From positions 1-21,023 of the forward strand of contig JANQLI010000055.1 in NCBI GenBank assembly GCA_028280675.1: DNA of 21,023 nt, in the 5' to 3' direction. This document shows positions 15,849-21,023 of this stretch, piece after piece. Below the pieces are notes generated by a model. It saw only the letters and a program-made list of their open reading frames with translations, searched no databases and was not told the origin of the DNA. This DNA is from Alphaproteobacteria bacterium (GTDB lineage Bacteria > Pseudomonadota > Alphaproteobacteria > SMXP01). A program made the translations under genes and the position numbers. The stretch's first letter is position 1, and each line of letters opens with the position of its first letter.

Positions 15849-15899
15849 CGTCAGAGCTTCTGAGACGTAACCATAATTTTGAGAGGAGTTCGCAGTCAA
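15849..15899 (-). promoter_or_regulatory. Promoter and palindrome upstream of the exported chelatase-like gene
   Basis: On the minus strand, TTGACT (15899-15894) and TTATGG (15876-15871) lie 17 bp apart, 83 bases before the ATG at 15787. Just downstream of the -10 box is the perfect inverted repeat TCAGA-GCT-TCTGA (15851-15863), extended by ACG...CGT arms. Its place over the expected transcription start suggests a repressor operator, possibly metal-responsive; no known consensus is recognised. Confidence 0.45.
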
Positions 15900-15978
15900 G
15901 CAGATCTGGGGCCTGTCTCACAGCGCGACCAATAGAAAATTATCATTATATTATAAAGGGTTATAAGGAGGTCCGCAG

Positions 15979-16032
15979 GTGAAATATTTGCCAACATTTG
16001 TTGACTCACGGAGACTTGAGAATTTGCGATGA
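15979..16032 (+). CDS. Micro-ORF, 17 residues, with perfect ribosome binding site
   Basis: A GTG codon follows the near-perfect Shine-Dalgarno AAGGAGGT (15965-15972) at ideal spacing and opens a 17-codon frame (MKYLPTFVDSRRLENLR). Its TGA overlaps the ATG of the next micro-ORF (ATGA). The strength of the ribosome binding site, far better than that of most genes here, is the main evidence that it is translated. It could be a leader peptide that couples translation to the downstream genes, or a decayed gene start. Confidence 0.35.
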   Translation: MKYLPTFVDSRRLENLR

Positions 16033-16133
16033 ATAGTGTGTATCTCCCATCGACGATGTATAAAAAGGCCGGAACTCTCCCTATGCGAGGCTATGGGGCG
16101 CAGGGAAGTCAGCGGCGGGGGCAATATTTGTGA
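16029..16133 (+). CDS. Micro-ORF, 34 residues, bridging to the GnnA-like gene
   Basis: The ATG overlaps the previous stop (ATGA), and the TGA at 16131-16133 overlaps the GTG start of the oxidoreductase (GTGA). The product is basic (MNSVYLPSTMYKKAGTLPM, then RGYGAQGSQRRGQYL) with no membrane segment or known domain. Overlaps on both sides are typical of translational coupling. The sequence itself is not convincing as a folded protein, and chance cannot be excluded. Confidence 0.3.
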   Translation: MNSVYLPSTMYKKAGTLPMRGYGAQGSQRRGQYL

Positions 16134-17062
16134 CCACAACTGAGCAATTGAATGTGGGCGTGATTGGCTGCGGCTTTTTTGGCGGCCTTCATGCACAAAA
16201 ACACGCGGAAAATCCGAACGCTAATCTTGTGGGGGTGTTTGATTCCGTACCAGAATCTGCATCTGCGTTGGCTGAAAAGTTAGGCGTTCAAGCCTATGAA
16301 AGTGTTGATGCGTTATTGGCGGATATAGATGCGGTCAGTATCACCGCACCTGCGGCCTTTCATTACGAACTTGCTGCGCAGGCTTTACATGCGGGAAAAC
16401 ATGCTCTGGTGGAAAAACCCATTGCCCTTGATCTTGCGCATGCGGATGAGTTGATCGGGCTCGCACAAGAAAAAGATGTTGTCCTGCAAGTCGGCCATCA
16501 GGAACGTTATGTATTTGAAGATTTCGGCGTTTTGAAGAGGGATGTAGCGCCAACTGAAATTCGTGCGCGGCGTTGCGGACCTTTTACCGGGCGGGCGATG
16601 GATGTGAGCGCCGTTTTCGATCTGATGATTCACGATCTTGATTTGATTCACCAAGTCAATCGCTCTCCTATCACAGATGTGAGCGCCACAGCTAAAACGA
16701 TCCACGGTTCATTTCCCGATGAGGTGGATGCGCAGCTTACGATGGAAGACGGATGTCAGGTCAGCGTCCTGGCAAGCCGCATTGCTGATGAACGCCAACG
16801 CGATATGCGTTTGGTATATCCTGATGGTGTGATTGAGATCGACTTTATCAATCGCACACTAAGTAATTCCACAGATGCGGAGCTCCATTCTGTTTTTGAG
16901 GGCGATGAAGAGAGCCAGCATATTCTCAATGACCCATTGGGATACGGCATTCGCGCTTTTGTCGAAAGTGTGCGCTTGGGGCATGCGCCAAAAATTACAG
17001 GCGGGCAAGCCCGACGCGCCCTTGAAACAGCTTTAAAGATTACAGAAAGCATCGCAGCATAA
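16130..17062 (+). CDS. Gfo/Idh/MocA oxidoreductase, GnnA-like UDP-GlcNAc 3-dehydrogenase
   Basis: The 310-residue NAD-dependent dehydrogenase has a Rossmann motif GVIGCGFFGGLHAQKHA at the N-terminus, HYELAAQALHAGKHALVEKP with the family EKP lysine, LQVGHQERY, and RRCGPFTGRAMDV leading to the catalytic-type DLMIHDLDLIH. This order closely resembles GnnA, which oxidises the 3-OH of UDP-GlcNAc so that the partner aminotransferase can make UDP-2,3-diamino-glucose for lipid A. A WlbA/WbpB-type role on UDP-GlcNAc uronic acid is the main alternative, less likely because no WbpA- or WbpI-like gene is nearby. The GTG start at 16130 has GGGGG upstream. The DegT aminotransferase follows after 42 bp, and the pair forms an operon. 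Confidence 0.75.
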   Translation: MTTTEQLNVGVIGCGFFGGLHAQKHAENPNANLVGVFDSVPESASALAEKLGVQAYESVDALLADIDAVSITAPAAFHYELAAQALHAGKHALVEKPIALDLAHADELIGLAQEKDVVLQVGHQERYVFEDFGVLKRDVAPTEIRARRCGPFTGRAMDVSAVFDLMIHDLDLIHQVNRSPITDVSATAKTIHGSFPDEVDAQLTMEDGCQVSVLASRIADERQRDMRLVYPDGVIEIDFINRTLSNSTDAELHSVFEGDEESQHILNDPLGYGIRAFVESVRLGHAPKITGGQARRALETALKITESIAA

Positions 17063-17104
17063 GCGAGCATCAACAAACCAAGAAGACCAGAAGCGGGACG
17101 ACCG

Positions 17105-18232
17105 ATGTCACAGAACGACCCTATCGCCTTTATTGATTTAAAAGCTCAACAAGCGGCTATACGTCCAGAGATCGACGCGCGGATTAAAGCGGTGCTGGAC
17201 CATGGCCAATATATCAACGGTCCGGAAGTGCTGGAGCTTGAAAAAGAACTTGCCGAGTGGACGGGAGCCGCCGATGTGGTTCTTGCGGGCAACGGGACCG
17301 AGTCGCTTGAAATTGCGATGATGGGTGAGGGGATCGGCTATGGCGATGCTGTCTTTATTCCTGCATTCACCTATAACGCCACTGCAAGCGCGGTTTTGAT
17401 GGCGGGCGCTACCCCTGTTTTTGTTGATGTGGATGCCAGTAATTTCAATATAGATGCGACTGATTTGGAAGCAAAGATCGAAGCTGTCATTGCGGAAGGC
17501 AAGCTGAAGCCAAAAATGGTGATTCCGGTGGACCTTTTTGGCTTACCAGCCGATTACCCGGCGATCGGTGCTGTTGCTGGAAAGCATGGTCTTGCGGTTT
17601 TGAGTGACGCGGCGCAAAGTTTTGGCGGCAAGCAAAACGGCAAGTGGGTTGGGAATTTGTGTCATATGACCTCGACCAGCTTCTTCCCGGCGAAAGCGCT
17701 GGGCTGTTATGGCGACGGCGGTGCAATATTTAGTGACAGTAAAGAACGCGCCGATATATGGCGGTCTATTCGCTGGCACGGGACGGATGAGGCGCGCAAA
17801 GAATCTGTCCGTGTTGGCACAAATGGGCGTATGGATTCCCTGCAGGCCGCCATCGTTTTAGTGAAGTTATCCATCTTTGAAGATGAACTCAAACGCCGCA
17901 AAGAGATTGCAAAGATTTATGAAGACATTCTGAGTCAAAAGATTTCGCTGCCTATCCCGCCGGAAGATACCGAAAGCGGGTATGGTCTTTATTCTATCAC
18001 CGTCGATAATCGTGATGCGGTTCAAGCGGCGTTAAATGCGGACAACATTCCATCAGCAATTTATTACCAGCAGCCTTTGCATCAAATGCAGGCGTTTAAG
18101 AAATACGCGCCGGAGGGCGGATTGCCTGTCTGTGAGATGTTGAGCCAGAAAATTCTCTCGCTGCCCATGCATCCCTACATGACAAATGCGCAAGCCGAAC
18201 GGGTGGCGACGACCGTCATAAATGCGCTGTAA
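17105..18232 (+). CDS. DegT/DnrJ/EryC1/StrS aminotransferase, GnnB-like
   Basis: The 375-residue PLP-dependent sugar aminotransferase has the family opening FIDLKAQQAAIRPEID, GNGTESLEIAMMG for the phosphate-binding region, PAFTYNATASAVLMAGATPV, the cofactor-binding DAAQSFGG, and the PLP lysine in STSFFPAKALGCYGDGGAI. The C-terminal LPMHPYM is also typical. Together with the preceding GnnA-like gene it would transfer an amino group from glutamate to the 3-keto sugar nucleotide, giving UDP-2,3-diamino-glucose. The linkage and the UDP-GlcNAc context support GnnB over antibiotic-sugar relatives; the sequence alone does not prove the substrate. Confidence 0.75.
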   Translation: MSQNDPIAFIDLKAQQAAIRPEIDARIKAVLDHGQYINGPEVLELEKELAEWTGAADVVLAGNGTESLEIAMMGEGIGYGDAVFIPAFTYNATASAVLMAGATPVFVDVDASNFNIDATDLEAKIEAVIAEGKLKPKMVIPVDLFGLPADYPAIGAVAGKHGLAVLSDAAQSFGGKQNGKWVGNLCHMTSTSFFPAKALGCYGDGGAIFSDSKERADIWRSIRWHGTDEARKESVRVGTNGRMDSLQAAIVLVKLSIFEDELKRRKEIAKIYEDILSQKISLPIPPEDTESGYGLYSITVDNRDAVQAALNADNIPSAIYYQQPLHQMQAFKKYAPEGGLPVCEMLSQKILSLPMHPYMTNAQAERVATTVINAL

Positions 18233-18341
18233 ATACAATCTTTTAGTATGCATAGGTCAGGCATATCGTAAATATTGGCTATGCGCCTTATCATGACCAT
18301 CTTTCCTTCTCACACTTTCGATGGATGTGAGGGAGAGTTCT

Positions 18342-18836
18342 ATGCGTTTAAGATCCATTCTTTTTACCGCCATAGCCACAAGTCTTTTGACGGCCTGTAC
18401 CACCCCAGATTTTGATCCCGACACCCAAACCGCCGATCTGTTCGAAGTGAGCATTGAGATTGGGCGCCTTGGGGTGATGACGGATCAAGCGGGGGATGCC
18501 ATGTCCGTGCTTGCGCCGAATAGGCCGTCCGCAGACAACGACCTAGAGAGTATGGCGGGGGCTTCGGAAGATCTGTTTCAGCAACTCAATTATGTTCTCT
18601 TCCGTTATAACATCTTACAGATTCAAGCCTGCGACGAGGGCTGGTTGAGCGGGGAGGATTGCAAAGGCAGCTATTTACCGGGTTGGGCCAAGAAAGATAA
18701 AACCATGCAGCCTGATCTTGCGGACCTTCGGCGATGGGGCGAAGATTTACAGGCGCGCGTTGTGGCTTTGCGGACCATTGTCTGTCCCAGAGCGGCAGAT
18801 GTAACCGGTGACGAGTTTTTCTGTGCCGTAGAATAA
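18342..18836 (+). CDS. Small lipoprotein of unknown function
   Basis: The 164-residue protein has a lipoprotein signal peptide: basic MRLR, a hydrophobic stretch, and the lipobox LTAC with the lipidated Cys19. The mature part has no recognised domain. It contains four further cysteines: one in IQACDEGW, one in GEDCKGSY, and a C-terminal pair in TIVCPRA and EFFCAVE. These suggest disulfides in the periplasm. An amphipathic helix around ADLRRWGEDLQARVVALR lies before the C-terminus. I chose the ATG at 18342, which has GGGAGAG upstream; the longer ORF from 18321 would put acidic residues before the signal peptide. Its stop abuts the converging GFA-family gene. Confidence 0.75.
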   Translation: MRLRSILFTAIATSLLTACTTPDFDPDTQTADLFEVSIEIGRLGVMTDQAGDAMSVLAPNRPSADNDLESMAGASEDLFQQLNYVLFRYNILQIQACDEGWLSGEDCKGSYLPGWAKKDKTMQPDLADLRRWGEDLQARVVALRTIVCPRAADVTGDEFFCAVE

Positions 18837-19268
18837 TCAATCGGCAGGAATGAATTTCAGCACGCCCACATGATCGGCATGAGGTGAATTGCGTGTGTCA
18901 CGGGGATGATTGGCGCCGTTCAGCACGTCTACTTCCGCAAAGTCGAATGGGCTGAGGCCATCCAAACACGCCACGTTTATCCCATATTGATTGGGATTTG
19001 AGCGGCGTTGGTGATGGGTGTAAATGCCACACGTTGAACAAAAATAGTGTTTCGCCGTCTTTGTATTAAATTGATAAAGTGAGAGATTATCCGCACCTGT
19101 GTGAATGGTGATGTCGTCTAAGTTGGTTGAGACGGCAATCGCGCCGCGCATGCGGCAGAGCGAGCAATTACATCGCCACGCCGTATGGAGTCCGTCGGTC
19201 AACGTCACGGTAAACTGTACCTTACTGCAATGACATTGCCCGTCGATGGTTGAAATATCCTTGTTCAT
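18837..19268 (-). CDS. GFA-family (CENP-V/GFA) zinc-binding protein
   Basis: The 143-residue protein of the glutathione-dependent formaldehyde-activating fold has the zinc cysteines in order: GQCHCSKV (Cys12, Cys14), RCNCSLCRMRGA (Cys33, Cys35, Cys38) and YFCSTCGIYTHH. The first two groups and the last pair form the usual two zinc sites. Most GFA proteins have no proven enzyme activity; S-hydroxymethylglutathione formation is known for the founding member only. The ATG at 19268 has GAGG at better spacing than the ATG at 19274. It converges directly on the lipoprotein gene with no gap. Confidence 0.9.
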   Translation of the reverse strand: MNKDISTIDGQCHCSKVQFTVTLTDGLHTAWRCNCSLCRMRGAIAVSTNLDDITIHTGADNLSLYQFNTKTAKHYFCSTCGIYTHHQRRSNPNQYGINVACLDGLSPFDFAEVDVLNGANHPRDTRNSPHADHVGVLKFIPAD

Positions 19269-19375
19269 GTGCATTTCCTCTTCTTTGCCATCATGTGAAA
19301 GGGCAGTTTTTCACCATTGTTGCGCCAGGACAATCCCCCCTTGTCCCCATGATAGAGAGCCGCTAAGACATTGCT

Positions 19376-21023
19376 ATGACGGATAAACTCACGATAGCGC
19401 TCGCGCAGCTCAATCCCACAGTTGGGAATATTGATGGCAATGCGATGAAAGCAAAGGTCGCATGTGCGCAAGCTGCTGATGCAGATCTTATCGTGTTCAG
19501 TGAAATGTTCCTGATTGGTTATCCACCGGAAGACCTCGTTCTCAAGCCGTCTTTTGTCGAAGAAGCCATGGTGGCGTTGGTCGAGCTTGCAACCATTACA
19601 GAAGGCGATGGTCCGGACATATTGATGGGCACGCCGTGGGCCGAAGGTGGCAAACTCTATAACGCTGTCGCCCTCTTACAAGACGGTGAAATCGCATCCT
19701 TGCGTTTCAAAGTGCATCTCCCGAATTATGGTGTTTTTGATGAAGTGCGCGTCTTTGATCGTGGTCCCATGCCTGGGCCGATCAACTTTCGGGGCGTGCG
19801 CCTCGGTGTGCCGATTTGTGAGGATATGTGGCAGGAGGATGTGGTTGAGTGCCTTGAGGAGACAGGCGCTGAAATTCTGATTGTCCCGAATGGGTCGCCC
19901 TTTAATACCGCCAAGCGTGATCTGCGCATGAATCATGCGGTGGCGCGCGTCACGGAATGTGGATTGCCATTGGCTTATCTCAATCAGCTCGGCGGGCAGG
20001 ATGAGCTGGTTTTCGACGGCGCGAGTTTTGTACTCAATGCTGACCGGACTCTCGTCGTGCAAATGCCGGAATGGGAAGAGGCGGTTGTCACAACGACATG
20101 GACCCGCGATGACAAAGGGTGGTCTTGTGCACAAGGGGACTTAGTTGCGCTAGACCAAGGCTATGAGGCGATCTACCAAGCTTGTGTGTTAGGACTTAAA
20201 GATTACGTCGAGAAGAACCGCTTTCCAGGTGTCGTGCTCGGACTCTCCGGTGGGATCGATAGCGCCCTTAGCGCGGCGATTGCGGTCGATGCTTTGGGGG
20301 CGGATCGTGTGCATTGTGTGATGATGCCGTCGCGTTATACCAGTCAAGAGAGTCTGGATGATGCGGCGTCCTGCGCCAAGATGTTGGGTGTTCCCTATGA
20401 TGTGATTCCCATCACCGAAGCGGTTACGGCCTATGACAATATGTTAGGGGAACAGTTCAAAGGCCTAGCAGCAGACACGACGGAAGAAAATATTCAATCG
20501 CGTTTAAGGGCCGTCATTATTATGGCGCTGTCGAATAAGTTCGGTCACATGGTGTTGACGACAGGCAACAAGTCGGAAATGTCGGTGGGGTATGCGACGC
20601 TCTATGGTGATATGTGTGGCGGGTATAACGCACTGAAAGATGTGTATAAGACTGACGTCTTTGCCCTCTCTGAGTGGCGCAACGCGCAGAAACCAAAAGG
20701 CGCTCTAGGACCTGACGGCACTGTGATGCCGCAGAACATTATCAGTAAACCGCCAACGGCGGAATTGCGTGAAGGCCAAAAGGATGAAGATAGTTTGCCG
20801 CCGTATGACGTTCTTGACGATATCTTGCGATGCTTGGTCGAAGAGGAAATGGGCGTTGATGACATCGTGGCGCGCGGACATGAGGCGACGACGGTCAAGC
20901 GCATCGAACACTTATTATATGTGGCCGAGTATAAACGCCGCCAAGCGCCGCCAGGTGTGAAAATCGGCACACGGAACTTTGGACGCGACCGCCGCTATCC
21001 CACTACCAATGGCTACCGCGAAG
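19376..21023 (+). CDS. nadE: Glutamine-dependent NAD+ synthetase (3' end outside window)
   Basis: NadE amidates deamido-NAD to NAD using glutamine as ammonia source. The N-terminal nitrilase-fold glutaminase has its triad: Glu43 in FSEMFLIGYP, Lys112 in RFKVHLPNYG and Cys148 in VPICEDMW. The C-terminal synthetase has the ATP-pyrophosphatase loop LSGGIDSALS (about 290-299), PSRYTSQESLDDA, and TTGNKSEMSVGYATLYGDMCGG. About 549 residues are visible, ending in KIGTRNFGRDRRYP plus a short tail. This matches the usual C-terminus, so only a few residues and the stop are missing. The ATG at 19376 is the only sensible start (TDKLTIALAQLNPTVG follows); its ribosome binding site is weak (GAGAG). Confidence 0.97.
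   Translation, partial: MTDKLTIALAQLNPTVGNIDGNAMKAKVACAQAADADLIVFSEMFLIGYPPEDLVLKPSFVEEAMVALVELATITEGDGPDILMGTPWAEGGKLYNAVALLQDGEIASLRFKVHLPNYGVFDEVRVFDRGPMPGPINFRGVRLGVPICEDMWQEDVVECLEETGAEILIVPNGSPFNTAKRDLRMNHAVARVTECGLPLAYLNQLGGQDELVFDGASFVLNADRTLVVQMPEWEEAVVTTTWTRDDKGWSCAQGDLVALDQGYEAIYQACVLGLKDYVEKNRFPGVVLGLSGGIDSALSAAIAVDALGADRVHCVMMPSRYTSQESLDDAASCAKMLGVPYDVIPITEAVTAYDNMLGEQFKGLAADTTEENIQSRLRAVIIMALSNKFGHMVLTTGNKSEMSVGYATLYGDMCGGYNALKDVYKTDVFALSEWRNAQKPKGALGPDGTVMPQNIISKPPTAELREGQKDEDSLPPYDVLDDILRCLVEEEMGVDDIVARGHEATTVKRIEHLLYVAEYKRRQAPPGVKIGTRNFGRDRRYPTTNGYRE

Noticed and set aside
18309..18331. Hairpin CTCACA/TGTGAG before the lipoprotein gene
   Set aside because: A 6-bp stem with an 11-base loop and no T tract. 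It overlaps the ribosome binding site region but is probably accidental.
19265..19471. Minus-strand ORF between the GFA-family gene and nadE (ends in KLPFHMMAKKRKCT)
   Set aside because: It has a protein-like C-terminal part, but its only in-frame start lies inside nadE on the opposite strand and its end overlaps the GFA start. Without a homologue it is most simply chance.
1..21023. tRNA, rRNA, CRISPR array, insertion sequence or prophage genes
   Set aside because: Nothing with cloverleaf pairing, rRNA signatures, regular spaced repeats, transposase or phage proteins was seen on either strand.

Overview
The window looks like a chromosomal segment of a free-living Gram-negative alphaproteobacterium. 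Supporting signs are exported c-type cytochrome and lipoprotein genes, the combination of glmU-glmS, rpiA-gor, a class II DAHP synthase and a glutamine-dependent nadE, and a GnnA/GnnB-like pair of the kind used for diaminoglucose lipid A. The species cannot be named. Gene density is high. Most of the window has similar base composition, but about 340-700 is clearly richer in A+T.

Layout. 1-423 holds a frameshifted coding remnant on the minus strand that runs off the left edge, followed by an A+T-rich stretch without a clear gene. 660-2242 is a MarR-regulator operon with two DUF2269-like membrane proteins. Its promoter carries a perfect inverted repeat over the -35 box. A bidirectional terminator separates it from 2393-5541, a divergent sulfur-type locus: two YeeE/YedE (sulfur-transport type) half-proteins on the minus strand, and on the plus strand an ArsR-family regulator with the SqrR/BigR cysteine pair plus a secreted cytochrome c/PQQ-type dehydrogenase fusion. 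5542-5945 contains a 35-residue membrane peptide gene and a strong terminator.

5946-7269 (minus) holds a phosphoglycolate phosphatase and an exported DUF6935-like protein. 7475-14584 (plus) is core metabolism: glmU and glmS (UDP-GlcNAc synthesis), rpiA (pentose phosphate), gor (glutathione reductase) and class II DAHP synthase (aromatic amino acids). Between glmS and rpiA lies a long hairpin of unknown role. 14648-15787 (minus) encodes an exported, His/Met-rich protein with two CbiX-like chelatase folds and a promoter/palindrome upstream. 15979-18232 (plus) is a GnnA-like oxidoreductase and a GnnB-like aminotransferase, preceded by two overlapping micro-ORFs with a strong ribosome binding site. 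The right end has a small lipoprotein, a GFA-family zinc protein (minus), and nadE, which is cut only a few residues before its expected end.

Functionally, GlmU/GlmS make UDP-GlcNAc, and the GnnA/GnnB-like pair could convert part of that pool to the 2,3-diamino sugar nucleotide for lipid A. The most unusual parts are the possible persulfide-controlled cytochrome/PQQ dehydrogenase locus, the exported chelatase-like protein, and the micro-ORF chain.
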